From Pseudomonas bohemica (GTDB taxonomy: Bacteria; Pseudomonadota; Gammaproteobacteria; Pseudomonadales; Pseudomonadaceae): a DNA stretch of 64,000 nucleotides. Below are positions 9,558 to 17,469 of the stretch, piece after piece (positions within the stretch are counted from its first letter, which is position 1; each line of letters begins with the position of its first letter). Made by a program: the position numbers and the translations under genes. The stretch spans positions 40,803 through 104,802 of the forward strand of contig NZ_NKHL01000101.1 in assembly GCF_002934685.1 (NCBI RefSeq). The letters run 5' to 3'. The notes below the pieces were generated by a model that saw only the letters and a program-made list of their open reading frames with translations, was not told the origin of the DNA and made no database searches.

Positions 9558-9648
9558 AGGTAGGAGCGCGCTTGCCCGCGTTCGCGGTGTATCAGGTTTA
9601 TATTCATCAACTGAAGAACGCATTCGTGGGTAAGCGCGCTCTTGCAGG
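9558..9648. repeat. REPIN (AGGAGCGCGCTTGCCCGCG type)
   Basis: Two inverted copies of a REP-like sequence (left about 9559-9580, right about 9628-9648) flank a spacer of about 47 bases. The same family appears at 17369, 30501, 43896 and 56041. It lies between two same-strand genes of the transport cluster. Confidence 0.75.
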
Positions 9649-9663
9649 TTGTCCGGCGTGGGA

Positions 9664-10653
9664 TCAAGCGACCTCACACAGCGCCGACGCTTCGATGTTC
9701 AGGGTGACGCGCCTGCCATTGGGGTGCAAGTCGTTGGCCGAGCGGTTGAGCACGTCGACGATCAATTCCACGCCCCGCGCTTCGACGCGGTAGCGGATCA
9801 CGTTGCCCAGCAGGCTGTGGCTGCGCACTTCGCCTTCCAGGGCGCCGGTCAGGCTCAGTTGAATCGCTTCCGGACGGATTGCCACGCGGCTGTTGATCGG
9901 GCGTTGCATCAGGCGGCTGGCGGCGTCGGGTTCGAGCAGGTTGTAGTTGCCGATGAAGCCTGCGGCGAACGCATCGACCGGCGCGGTGTACAGAGTTTCC
10001 GCGTCGCCGCTCTGCACGATCCGGCCCTGATTCATCAGAAAGATCCGGTCGGACATGGTCAGTGCTTCTTCCTGGTCGTGGGTCACGAAAATCGTGGTCA
10101 GGCCCAGTTCCTGCTGAATGGCGCGAATCTGTTCTCGCAGGTGTTTGCGAATCCGCGCATCGAGCGCCGACAGCGGCTCGTCGAGCAACAGCAGGCGCGG
10201 ACGGGTCACCAACGAACGCGCCAACGCAACGCGCTGACATTGTCCGCCCGACATCTGATGCGGGTAACGCTTGGCCAGTTCGCTCAGCTCAACCAGTTTC
10301 AACACCTCGGCCACACGCTGTCGGGTTTGGTCGGCGCTGACCTTCTGCATGCGCAGGCCGAACGCGACGTTTTGCTCCACGTTCATGTTGGGAAACAGCG
10401 CATAGCTCTGGAATACCATGCCGATCCCACGCTTCTGCGGCGACACCGGAACGATGTTCTTGCCATCGAGAAAGATCTTGCCGCGGGTGACCGAAGTCAG
10501 TCCGGCGATGCAGCGCAGCAGGGTGGATTTGCCGCAGCCGGAGGGCCCGAGCAGGGTGACGAATTCGCCCTGGTTGATCTCGCAGTTGATATCGCTGAAG
10601 ACTGCGGTGCTGGCGTAGTTCTTTTGCAGGTTTTCGACAGTGACGAAGCTCAT
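9664..10653 (-). CDS. ABC importer ATPase (phosphonate/iron/spermidine-type)
   Basis: The 329-residue protein energises an importer made with the two permeases directly upstream. Walker A GPSGCGKST is at residues 36-44, the Q-loop at 81-82, the signature MSGGQ at 134-138, Walker B LLLLDEP at 154-160 and the H-loop His at 192. Residues about 240-329 form a TOBE-like regulatory domain, as in PotA/FbpC/PhnT-type ATPases. Only one base separates its start from the stop of the permease gene, so they are co-transcribed. Annotation pipelines often label this arrangement a 2-aminoethylphosphonate transporter. The substrate is not proven by sequence, but the Pho-box match and hydrolases in the cluster support a phosphorus compound. 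Confidence 0.88.
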   Translation of the reverse strand: MSFVTVENLQKNYASTAVFSDINCEINQGEFVTLLGPSGCGKSTLLRCIAGLTSVTRGKIFLDGKNIVPVSPQKRGIGMVFQSYALFPNMNVEQNVAFGLRMQKVSADQTRQRVAEVLKLVELSELAKRYPHQMSGGQCQRVALARSLVTRPRLLLLDEPLSALDARIRKHLREQIRAIQQELGLTTIFVTHDQEEALTMSDRIFLMNQGRIVQSGDAETLYTAPVDAFAAGFIGNYNLLEPDAASRLMQRPINSRVAIRPEAIQLSLTGALEGEVRSHSLLGNVIRYRVEARGVELIVDVLNRSANDLHPNGRRVTLNIEASALCEVA

Positions 10654-10654
10654 A

Positions 10655-11452
10655 TCAGTCTTTGTCCTTGTTCAGTCGGTTGGCCGCCCAGGTCAGCAGC
10701 AACACGAAGAGAAAATAGGAGATCACCAGCGCGCTGTTGAAGTGGCCGCTGCTGTTGCGCATGTTGTTCAGGTAAACCTGCAGCGTCTCGTAGCGCGTGC
10801 CCACCAGCAGGTTGGCGAACACGAACTCGCCGAACAGGAACGAGAATGACAGCAGCAGGGCGATCATCAGGCCTTTGCGCAGGTTGGGCAGCACCACCAG
10901 AAATGCCGCCTGAAACGTGTTGGCGCCGAGCAACTGCGCGGCGTCCATCAGGTCGACCAGATTGATCGCCTGCAGGTTGTTGGTGATCGCCCGGTACATG
11001 AACGGCAGCGCCACGGTGAAGTAGCAACCGATCAGAATCCACGGCGTACCGACCATCGCCAGCGGCCCCGAACCGTAGAGTTGCAACAGGCCCACCGACG
11101 ACACCACCGGCGGTACGGCGAACGGCAGCAGGATCAGGATGTTCATCAGCGCGTCGAGTTTCGGGAAGTGGTAATGCACCACGAACAGCAGTGGCAGGAT
11201 CAGCACCACCGAGAGGATCAGCGCGCCAACGCAGACCAGCAGCGACTGGGCGAACGCCATCAAAAAGCGCGGGTCGCTCCACAGCGCCACGTACCATTTG
11301 TAGGTCAGCCCGGCGGGGAGAATGGTCGCCGACCAACTGGTGGCGATCGAGTAGACGAAGGTGCCCAGCAGTGGCGCCAGCAGAATCAGGAACAGGATGT
11401 ACACCACCACGCGGTGGTAAAGCCCGACCGGGCCGCGTTCAGCGCGAGACAT
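10655..11452 (-). CDS. ABC importer permease, second subunit
   Basis: The 265-residue inner-membrane protein has about six hydrophobic segments and a binding-protein-dependent permease EAA-like loop (DAAQLLGANTFQAAFLVVLP around residue 178). It pairs with the permease encoded just upstream, whose end overlaps its start by 14 bases, and with the ATPase one base downstream. The pattern (two separate 265-280 residue permeases plus ATPase) is that of PhnU/PhnV or PotB/PotC-like importers. Confidence 0.87.
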   Translation of the reverse strand: MSRAERGPVGLYHRVVVYILFLILLAPLLGTFVYSIATSWSATILPAGLTYKWYVALWSDPRFLMAFAQSLLVCVGALILSVVLILPLLFVVHYHFPKLDALMNILILLPFAVPPVVSSVGLLQLYGSGPLAMVGTPWILIGCYFTVALPFMYRAITNNLQAINLVDLMDAAQLLGANTFQAAFLVVLPNLRKGLMIALLLSFSFLFGEFVFANLLVGTRYETLQVYLNNMRNSSGHFNSALVISYFLFVLLLTWAANRLNKDKD

Positions 11453-12281
11453 GGTAGCTCCTCTTCAACAGCCACTGATGGACGATAGTCACCAGGGTCA
11501 TCATGCCCACCAGAATCATCGCCAGGGCGCTGGCCATGTTCGGGTCCAGGCTGATGTCACCTGCGACCATGGCCGCGATGCGGATCGGCAAGACGTTGAA
11601 GTTGCCGGTGGTCAGCGCATAGACCGTCGCGTAGGCGCCCAGCGCGTTGGCCAGCAGAATCACGAAGGTGCCGAGCAGGGCAGGGGTCAGCACCGGAATG
11701 CCGATATGTCGCCAGAAATCCCAGCCGCTGGCACCCAGCAGCGAAGCCGATTCGCGCCAGTCTTCACGCAGCGCGTCGAAGGCCGGGTACAACAGCAACA
11801 CGCCCAGGGGAATCTGGAAGTAGGTGTAGAGAATGATCAGGCCGGTCTTCGAGTACAGGTTGAAGTCATCGATGATGCCAGCCTGTTTCAGAATCAGCGT
11901 CAGCGCGCCGTTGAAGCCCAGCAGAATGATGAACGCAAAGGCCAGTGGTACGCCGGAAAAGTTGCTGGTCATGTTGGCGAAGGCGCTGACGAAATCCCGC
12001 AGCCGCCCTGGCACCTTGCGCAGCGAGTAGCTGCCGAGAATCGCGATGACGATGCCGATCAGGCTCGACCAGAAACTGATCTCCAGGCTGTACTGCATCG
12101 CCTGGCGATAGAAGCGTGAGTTGAATGCCTTGATGAAGTTGTCCAGGCCCCAGCCCGCGTCCGAGTGCAGGCTGTTGATCGCGACCCAGGCCAGCGGGGC
12201 GATCTGAAATGCGATGAAGAAAACCGCAAAGGGCACCAGGCACAACAGCCCCAGCCATTTGCCGCGACTCTGTGAATTCAC
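11439..12281 (-). CDS. ABC importer permease, first subunit
   Basis: I chose the GTG at 12281: it has GAGAGG upstream and overlaps the stop of the preceding hydrolase gene as GTGA, a typical translational-coupling junction. The resulting 280 residues begin NSQSRGKWLGLLC, with about six transmembrane segments and an EAA-like loop (SASLLGASGWDFWRHIGIPV). It forms the membrane channel with the next permease. The tight overlap with a soluble hydrolase gene argues that transport and hydrolysis of one substrate are linked. Confidence 0.87.
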   Translation of the reverse strand: MNSQSRGKWLGLLCLVPFAVFFIAFQIAPLAWVAINSLHSDAGWGLDNFIKAFNSRFYRQAMQYSLEISFWSSLIGIVIAILGSYSLRKVPGRLRDFVSAFANMTSNFSGVPLAFAFIILLGFNGALTLILKQAGIIDDFNLYSKTGLIILYTYFQIPLGVLLLYPAFDALREDWRESASLLGASGWDFWRHIGIPVLTPALLGTFVILLANALGAYATVYALTTGNFNVLPIRIAAMVAGDISLDPNMASALAMILVGMMTLVTIVHQWLLKRSYHVSR

Positions 12282-13084
12282 TTGAGCACCTCTCTGCAAA
12301 CAGGTTTGTCGTGGGGGACGCCGAGCAGTTCGCACACGGTTCCGCAGAGCTCGGTCTGCTTCGGCTGCGCGCCGGGATCGAGGCTGAACGCATCACCGAT
12401 GACAAACAGCGGCACTTCGCGCTCCTCAGGGAGAATGCCGTTATGCGAGCGGTCGTTGTTCATGCCGTGGTCGGCGGTCACCAGCACTTGATACCCGGCG
12501 TCGAGCCAGCGCTGCAGGTATTCGGCGAGGATGACATCGGCCGAGCGCGCGCTGTTGCGGTATTGCGGGGTGTCGAGGCCGTGCTTGTGGCCCGCATCGT
12601 CGATGTTCATCGGGTGAATGAAGAGGAAGTTCGGCTGGTGTGCTGTTCGCAGGTGCTCGGCGTCGTCGAACAGGTGGGAATCGGGGTAGTGATCGACGTA
12701 GTAGAAATGACCGTGCTGGATCGGCAGGTCGGCGTCGTCGGTGTGTCGATCACGGGCTGCGATGAACGGGCTGCGGTTGTACAGCTCGCTGACCCAATGG
12801 TAGGCCGCTGCGGCAGTCGTGAGCCCGGAAGCCGCGGCATAGTGGAAGACGCTGCGCTGACTGGACAGGCGCGACACATGGTTGTGCACGATGCCGCTGT
12901 CGATCGGCGCGACGCCGGTCAGGATACATTCGTAAAGCGGTCGGGACAGCGCTGGCAACTCGCATTCCAGCTTGTACAAGGCGGCTCGGCCCGCGTTCCG
13001 GTAAGCCAGCAGATGCCCCATCGCATGCTGCGCGACGCTGTAACTCAGGCCGTCCAGCAGGATCAGGATGACGTTGTGTTTCAT
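12278..13084 (-). CDS. Alkaline-phosphatase-superfamily phosphodiesterase/pyrophosphatase-like hydrolase
   Basis: The 268-residue enzyme carries the metal-ligand pattern of the type I phosphodiesterase/nucleotide pyrophosphatase family: ILLDG with Asp11, a probable nucleophile Ser47 in ALSRPLYE (many relatives use Thr), DDAGHKHG with Asp162 and His166, and ADHGM with Asp205 and His206. It has no signal peptide, so it should act in the cytoplasm after import. It is translationally coupled to the ABC permease. Related enzymes cut phosphodiesters, pyrophosphates or phosphonoacetate; which of these applies cannot be read here. With the HAD phosphatase it could form a two-step route from a phosphodiester to free phosphate (inference). 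Confidence 0.82.
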   Translation of the reverse strand: MKHNVILILLDGLSYSVAQHAMGHLLAYRNAGRAALYKLECELPALSRPLYECILTGVAPIDSGIVHNHVSRLSSQRSVFHYAAASGLTTAAAAYHWVSELYNRSPFIAARDRHTDDADLPIQHGHFYYVDHYPDSHLFDDAEHLRTAHQPNFLFIHPMNIDDAGHKHGLDTPQYRNSARSADVILAEYLQRWLDAGYQVLVTADHGMNNDRSHNGILPEEREVPLFVIGDAFSLDPGAQPKQTELCGTVCELLGVPHDKPVCREVLK

Positions 13085-13194
13085 GGCATCTCCGGGGTGT
13101 GCGAATTGGGTGTTGCAAGACTGGCGTAGATCCTCTGTGCGATATCTCGCCCCGTTTTCGACGCCGCACTGTTACGCAGCAAATACGGTCCTCT

Positions 13195-13283
13195 GTGGGA
13201 GTGAGCTTGCTCACGAAGACGGCCGTTCAGGCGCTGAAGTTGTTTTAAGTTTCCGCACCCTTCGTGAGCAAGCTCACTCCCAC
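13195..13283. repeat. REPIN (GTGGGAGTGAGCTTGCTCAC type)
   Basis: A perfect 23-bp inverted repeat (13195-13217 with 13261-13283) with a 43-base spacer. It separates the hydrolase gene from the binding-protein gene within the same-strand cluster. Relatives lie at 20681 and 47721. Confidence 0.8.
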
Positions 13284-13304
13284 GGGGACATGTTGCATTA
13301 GGAA

Positions 13305-13330
13305 ATGGCGCTTCATTCGCGAAGCGCCAT
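13305..13330 (-). terminator. Hairpin after the binding-protein gene
   Basis: A perfect 10-bp stem ATGGCGCTTC/GAAGCGCCAT with a 6-nt loop lies 8 bases beyond the stop codon on the minus strand, followed by only a weak T-run. It is probably a partial terminator or an mRNA-stabilising hairpin that keeps the binding-protein message more abundant than downstream genes. Confidence 0.6.
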
Positions 13331-13337
13331 CCGGGGA

Positions 13338-14405
13338 TCACTGCATCTCGACGATGACCTGCTCGTTCCACTGCTGCGGCAGGGCTTTCGAAGTTTTTTC
13401 CCACGCTGCGGCATCTTTGATTGGCGTCACGCCCTTGTACTGCTCATTCGGCAGCAGCTTGGCCTGTACTTCAGGCGGCAGCGTCAGGTGTTCGGCGCGG
13501 ATCGGACGAGCGTTGCCGTTGGCCAGGTTGATCTGGCCGGCATCGCTGAAGATGTATTCACGCGCCAGCTTGGCGGCGTTCGGGTGTTTGGCGTACTTGT
13601 TGATGATGGTGCTGTAGCCGGAAATCACCGAACCATCGGACGGGATCAGCACCACATAGTCATCCGGGTTGGCCATCTTGGCCTTGTAGCTCAGGCCGTT
13701 GAAATCCCAGACCACGCCGACTTCCACTTCACCTTTTTCCATGGTCTGGATGGTCGGGTTGTTGATCCCCAGACGCTTCTGCTGGGCCAGTTCGGTAAAC
13801 AGTTGCAGGCCGGGGGCGATGTTGGTCTCGTCGCCTTTCATGGCGATCGCTGCGGCCAGTACGCCGTTGGCCGCTTGTGCCGCCGTGCTCACGTCGCCGA
13901 TGGTGACCTTGTATTTGCCGGTTTTCAGGTCAGCCCAGGATTTCGGCACGTCGGAGCCGTGCAGCAGCTTCTTGTTGACGATGAAGGCGATGGTGCCGGT
14001 GTAAGCCAGTGCCCAGTGGCCGTCCTTGTCCTTGGCCCAGTCTGGAACCTGATCCCAGGTGGACGGTTTGTATGGCTGGGTCACGCCCTTGGCTGTTGCG
14101 ATCGGGCCGAAAGCGGCGCCCACGTCACCGATGTCGGCGCTGGCGTTGTCTTTTTCCGCGTCGAACTTGGCCACTTCCTGTGCCGAACTCATGTCGGTGT
14201 CCATGTGCACCAGACCGTATTTGGCGGTGAGGTCGGTCCAGGTGCCTTTCCAGTTGGCCCAATCGTCGGGCATGCCCACGCTGTTGACGGCGCCTTCGGC
14301 CTTGGCCGCGGCTTCCAGCGTCTTGAGGTCGGTGTCCGCGGCCATGGCGGATGTGCTCAGCGCAATGGCCGAACCCAGGAGTGATGCCAGCAAAAGGTGT
14401 TTCAT
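13338..14405 (-). CDS. ABC importer periplasmic substrate-binding protein
   Basis: The 355-residue precursor starts with a clear Sec signal peptide ending ..TSAMA-AD near residue 22. The rest has the extracellular solute-binding family 1 layout (Fe3+/spermidine/phosphonate-type), with SWADLKTGKYKVTIGD near 165-180 and GVVWDFNGLSYK near 228. It delivers ligand to the importer at 9664-12281. It is the first gene of the minus-strand cluster and shares a 398-base control region with the divergent UTRA regulator. A tall hairpin and a REPIN separate it from the next gene. Confidence 0.87.
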   Translation of the reverse strand: MKHLLLASLLGSAIALSTSAMAADTDLKTLEAAAKAEGAVNSVGMPDDWANWKGTWTDLTAKYGLVHMDTDMSSAQEVAKFDAEKDNASADIGDVGAAFGPIATAKGVTQPYKPSTWDQVPDWAKDKDGHWALAYTGTIAFIVNKKLLHGSDVPKSWADLKTGKYKVTIGDVSTAAQAANGVLAAAIAMKGDETNIAPGLQLFTELAQQKRLGINNPTIQTMEKGEVEVGVVWDFNGLSYKAKMANPDDYVVLIPSDGSVISGYSTIINKYAKHPNAAKLAREYIFSDAGQINLANGNARPIRAEHLTLPPEVQAKLLPNEQYKGVTPIKDAAAWEKTSKALPQQWNEQVIVEMQ

Positions 14406-14501
14406 TCGAAGCTCCTTCGTGCACTTCTCGACATTGACTTGGAAAGGGTCGGCGAAGTGTTCGTTGCGGGTGGGTACGTCTTGTGGGTATGCCTGGTAAG
14501 T

Positions 14502-14513
14502 TGGTCTAGATCA
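14502..14513. promoter_or_regulatory. UTRA-regulator operator candidate 1 (TGGTCTAGATCA)
   Basis: Near-perfect palindrome with one mismatched pair, about 97 bases upstream of the binding-protein start. TGGTCTAGACCA-like sites are the known operators of several GntR/HutC regulators such as NagR and DasR. Confidence 0.6.
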
Positions 14514-14692
14514 GCAATACCTGAGCCAAGTTAGGCCAGTTACATGACATTTTCGTGTCTGGACCGACTTTTGCTGGTGAAAGCGCAGGCGTGAGGTACG
14601 GCTGTGAAGTAAGCGTAGACCATGCTCAAGTGCCTGATCTGAAAAGGCTAAAGTCTTTTTCAAAGCAGGCTTTGCAAGCGCCTGGCGCTGGA

Positions 14693-14710
14693 TTGTCACG
14701 CAACAGTCAT
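14693..14710 (+). promoter_or_regulatory. Pho-box candidate
   Basis: TTGTCAC-GCAA-CAGTCAT matches the 7-4-7 PhoB direct repeat (CTGTCAT, four bases, CTGTCAT) at most positions. It points toward the regulator gene but could serve the whole divergent region. A weaker half match reads ATGACAT at 14544 toward the binding-protein gene. Confidence 0.5.
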
Positions 14711-14777
14711 CTACGCTGCCTAGGCTCTAGAGCACTGAAACGGGCCATTCGGCTGTAGACCTTGCCCCCAAATAGCG

Positions 14778-14791
14778 CTGGTCTAGTCCAG
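14778..14791. promoter_or_regulatory. UTRA-regulator operator candidate 2 (CTGGTCTAGTCCAG)
   Basis: A 14-bp near-perfect palindrome ending 12 bases before the regulator's start codon, ideally placed for autorepression. It shares the GGTCTAG core with the site at 14502. Confidence 0.65.
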
Positions 14792-14803
14792 ATAGGTAAC
14801 GCA

Positions 14804-15523
14804 ATGCGCCAAGATGTGCCTCGAGCGGTGACGACCATCTGCAATGCCCTGCAGGAGCAGATCGAGCACGGTCTGTTGCCGCCGGGCAGCAAGTTGCCCG
14901 CCGAACGCAAGCTCAGCGAAGTCTTCGACACCACGCGGATCACCCTGCGCGAGGCGTTGGTGCAGCTCGAGGCTCAAGGGCTGATCTATCGAGAAGAACG
15001 TCGCGGCTGGTTCACCTCGCCGCCACGCCTGGCCTACGACCTGATGCGTCGCAGTCACTTCCACGCCATGGTTCAGGCGCAGGGGCGGGTGCCAGCCACT
15101 CAGGTGATCTCTGCACGTCTGCAGCCGGCGTCGGCCGCAATCTGCGGATTGCTGCAATTGCCTGCGCTGTCCAGCGTGATCCAGATCTGCCGCGTGCGGC
15201 GGATCGATGAGCGACTGGTGTTGTACGTCGAGCATTATCTGAACCCGGAGTACTTCCCGCAGATTCTGGATTTCGATCTCAATCAGTCACTGACCGAACT
15301 GTATGCCAGCCATTACGATATTCGTTACGGCCAGGTACGGTTCGAGATGGTGCCCACGGCGCTGCCCGTTGAAGCGGCTGCGGCGTTGAAGGTGTCCATT
15401 GGCAGCCCGGGCCTGCGCATTGCCCGGGTCAATCATGATCAAGGTGGCCGGTTGATCGATTGCGATCTGGAGTATTGGCGGCACGATGCGATTCATGTGA
15501 GTGCGGTGGTGGGGGATCTGTAG
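14804..15523 (+). CDS. GntR/HutC-family regulator with UTRA domain
   Basis: The start at ATG 14804 follows ATAGGTAA; the alternative 14 codons upstream would overlap the operator. Of 239 residues, the first 75 form a winged helix-turn-helix (PPGSKLPAERKLSEVF..TRITLREAL), and residues about 90-235 form a UTRA ligand-binding domain with YVEHYLNPEYFP. It is divergent from the ABC/hydrolase cluster and probably represses it and itself through the two palindromes. PhnF/PhnR-type regulators of phosphonate uptake belong to this family, which fits the Pho-box. The ligand is unknown. Confidence 0.88.
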   Translation: MRQDVPRAVTTICNALQEQIEHGLLPPGSKLPAERKLSEVFDTTRITLREALVQLEAQGLIYREERRGWFTSPPRLAYDLMRRSHFHAMVQAQGRVPATQVISARLQPASAAICGLLQLPALSSVIQICRVRRIDERLVLYVEHYLNPEYFPQILDFDLNQSLTELYASHYDIRYGQVRFEMVPTALPVEAAAALKVSIGSPGLRIARVNHDQGGRLIDCDLEYWRHDAIHVSAVVGDL

Positions 15524-15527
15524 CCGT

Positions 15528-15790
15528 GCTGCTGCAGGTCGAGCACCCGATCCGACGTCGGCTTGCTGCAACACAACAGGCGCAAGCCCTTGTCAACCTC
15601 CCGCTGGCGGATGCTGCCGTATACGCTGACCATGCGCTGCAGCGATTCGGACGTCACCGAAACAGAATGTAGCCCTCGCCGGTGAGCTTGATCGCCGATG
15701 CAATCGATGAAAAAGCCGGGTGCCGAGGGTTTCCTCCAGCTAGCGGATCTGCTTGCTCACCGCTGCCTGCGTGACGCCTGATTGACGTGT
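15528..15790 (-). pseudogene. LysR-family regulator remnant
   Basis: Minus-strand translation gives SGVTQAAVSKQIR, then a TAG stop where CAG (Gln) is expected, then LEETLGTRLFHR. After a frame change follow IKLTGEGYILFR and, after another shift, TESLQRMVSVYGSIRQREVD. These are the recognition helix and following region of a LysR regulator. Only about 90 codons remain, with a stop and at least two frameshifts. No start or effector domain is left. Confidence 0.75.
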
Positions 15791-15814
15791 TGAATGGCAA
15801 AACGTCATTCGAAT

Positions 15815-15831
15815 GTACATGGATGTACATC
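15815..15831. promoter_or_regulatory. TetR operator candidate (ATGTACATGGATGTACAT)
   Basis: Two copies of the palindrome ATGTACAT stand 10 bases apart, about 55-70 bases before the TetR-family start codon. The same ATGTACA core occurs twice in the divergent region at 19560-19605. Confidence 0.55.
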
Positions 15832-15886
15832 GCAGGATCAGGGGCGTACAGTTCATTCACTCACTTTCGGACAAAGGCGACATCAG

Positions 15887-16591
15887 ATGTCGGTATCAGG
15901 CAAGGAACGAGGCAAACCCCAGGAGTCCGGCTGGCGAGGTTCGCCAGAAGGATGGCTGGAGGCGGCCTATGATGCCTTGAAAGAGTCGGGTGTCGATGCC
16001 GTGCGCGTCATGCCCCTGGCCAAGCGCCTCAACCTGTCGCGCACCAGTTTCTACTGGTTCTTTCAGGACCGCGAACAATTGCTCGCCGCGCTTCTGGCCC
16101 GCTGGAAGGACAAGAACACCGGCGGCATGGTCAAGCAGTCCGAAAGTTACGCGGAGAACATCACCGAAGCGATCCTCAACGTTTTCGAGTGCTGGCTGAA
16201 TCCTGAGCTCTTCGACTCGCAGTTCGAATTCGCCGTGCGCAGCTGGGCCCTGCAGTCCGAGGAAGTGGCCACCGAGATCGGCGCGGCCGACGATGCGCGA
16301 ATCAACGCGCTGTCGGCGATGTTCCGCCGTTTTGGCTACGATGCCGATGGCGCTGACACACGGGCGCGCACGATCTATCTGACGCAGATCGGTTACATCT
16401 CGATGAAGACCAGCGAAGACATCACCGAGCGTTTCCGCCGAATCCCTCATTACGTCGCCATCTTTACTGGCAAGGCGCCCAAGAGACGCGAGCTCGATCG
16501 CTTCTACGGCACCTTCGGTTACGCCGAAAAAGAGTCGGGCGAGTTCGTTGCGCTGGTCGATACCTTCGAGCAAAGCGTCAGTGCGAGCTGA
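15887..16591 (+). CDS. TetR-family transcriptional regulator
   Basis: ATG 15887 is preceded by AAAGGCG. The 234-residue protein has an N-terminal helix-turn-helix (VMPLAKRLNLSRTSFYWFF, about residues 38-56) and an all-helical ligand domain. Its gene overlaps the ProC-like gene by 11 bases, so the two are co-translated. Shared ATGTACA motifs upstream of it and in the 19507-19723 intergenic region suggest it controls itself and the demethylase/binding-protein pair. The effector may be a betaine or an N-methyl amino acid (inference). Confidence 0.85.
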   Translation: MSVSGKERGKPQESGWRGSPEGWLEAAYDALKESGVDAVRVMPLAKRLNLSRTSFYWFFQDREQLLAALLARWKDKNTGGMVKQSESYAENITEAILNVFECWLNPELFDSQFEFAVRSWALQSEEVATEIGAADDARINALSAMFRRFGYDADGADTRARTIYLTQIGYISMKTSEDITERFRRIPHYVAIFTGKAPKRRELDRFYGTFGYAEKESGEFVALVDTFEQSVSAS

Positions 16592-17360
16592 AGCCATCGG
16601 CATCATCGGCGGCACCGGTTGGCTGGGCGCAGGACTTGCCCGGGCGATGCTGGACCGCGGGCTTATCACAGGTGATCGCCTGGTTCTGTCCAACCGCTCC
16701 GGCAGCCACCCGCTGGCTGAACGCGGCGCGCAACTGCTGGCGGACAATCAGGTGCTGGTGGACATCAGTGACATCGTCATTCTTTCCGTGCGGCCCGAGC
16801 AGTTCACGGCACTGAACATCGATGCGTCGGGCAAGCTGGTGATTTCTCTGATGGCAGGGGTTACATCGCAGGCCATCGGCGCGGCGACGGGGGCGTCAAC
16901 CGTCATTCGGGCAATGCCCAACGCGGCCATTGAAATCCGGCAGTCGTTTACGCCGTGGCATTGCGCGAATGAGCTGGCGGCGACTGAAATCCAGTGCATT
17001 CAGCGTCTGCTGGAGTGTGTAGGCACTGCGAGTCGGGTATCGACGGAAGACGCCATCGATTACCTGAGCGCGTTGTCAGGCACCGGCCCTGCGTTTGCGG
17101 CGCTGTTGATGACTGCGCTGACCCGTCAGGCTGTCAAAGCCGGTATTTCCGAAGACATCGCCCGGCAGGCAGCGAAAGGCGTGGTGGTGTCGGCGAGCCA
17201 GTTGCTTGCCAGGCACGATCCCCAGGCCATGATCAATTCACTGGTGGCTTATAAAGGCGTAACGGCGGCAGCGTTGCAGAGCCTGATCGATGCCGGGTTT
17301 GAGGATCAGATGGGGCGGGCGTTGCAGGCGGGAGCAGCCGTGGCGCGCGGAGGGATGTAA
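16581..17360 (+). CDS. Pyrroline-5-carboxylate reductase-like protein (ProC family)
   Basis: The GTG at 16581 inside the end of the TetR gene gives 259 residues starting with the dinucleotide-binding fold (AIGIIGGTGWLG, residues 4-15). The C-terminal dimerisation domain has the ProC signature region (YLSALSGTGPAFAALL...A...G and a late AYKGVTAAAL). ProC reduces pyrroline-5-carboxylate to proline with NAD(P)H. Located between a TetR regulator and an N-methylproline demethylase-like gene, it is probably a second, pathway-specific copy, not the housekeeping one. The exact imine substrate is open. Confidence 0.8.
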   Translation: MRAEAIGIIGGTGWLGAGLARAMLDRGLITGDRLVLSNRSGSHPLAERGAQLLADNQVLVDISDIVILSVRPEQFTALNIDASGKLVISLMAGVTSQAIGAATGASTVIRAMPNAAIEIRQSFTPWHCANELAATEIQCIQRLLECVGTASRVSTEDAIDYLSALSGTGPAFAALLMTALTRQAVKAGISEDIARQAAKGVVVSASQLLARHDPQAMINSLVAYKGVTAAALQSLIDAGFEDQMGRALQAGAAVARGGM

Positions 17361-17368
17361 GCGGTTTT

Positions 17369-17452
17369 GTAGGAGCGCGCTTGCCCGCGATTGCAGTCTC
17401 CCCCTACCAAATGCATTGGCTGACACGATGCGATCGCGGGCAAGCGCTCCAA
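17369..17452. repeat. REPIN between convergent genes
   Basis: Inverted REP copies GTAGGAGCGCGCTTGCCCGC (17369) and GCGGGCAAGCGCTCC (ending about 17450) fill the gap between the convergent proC-like and demethylase genes. It may double as a transcription barrier. Confidence 0.75.
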
Positions 17453-17469
17453 CGGAGAATCTCGGGTCG

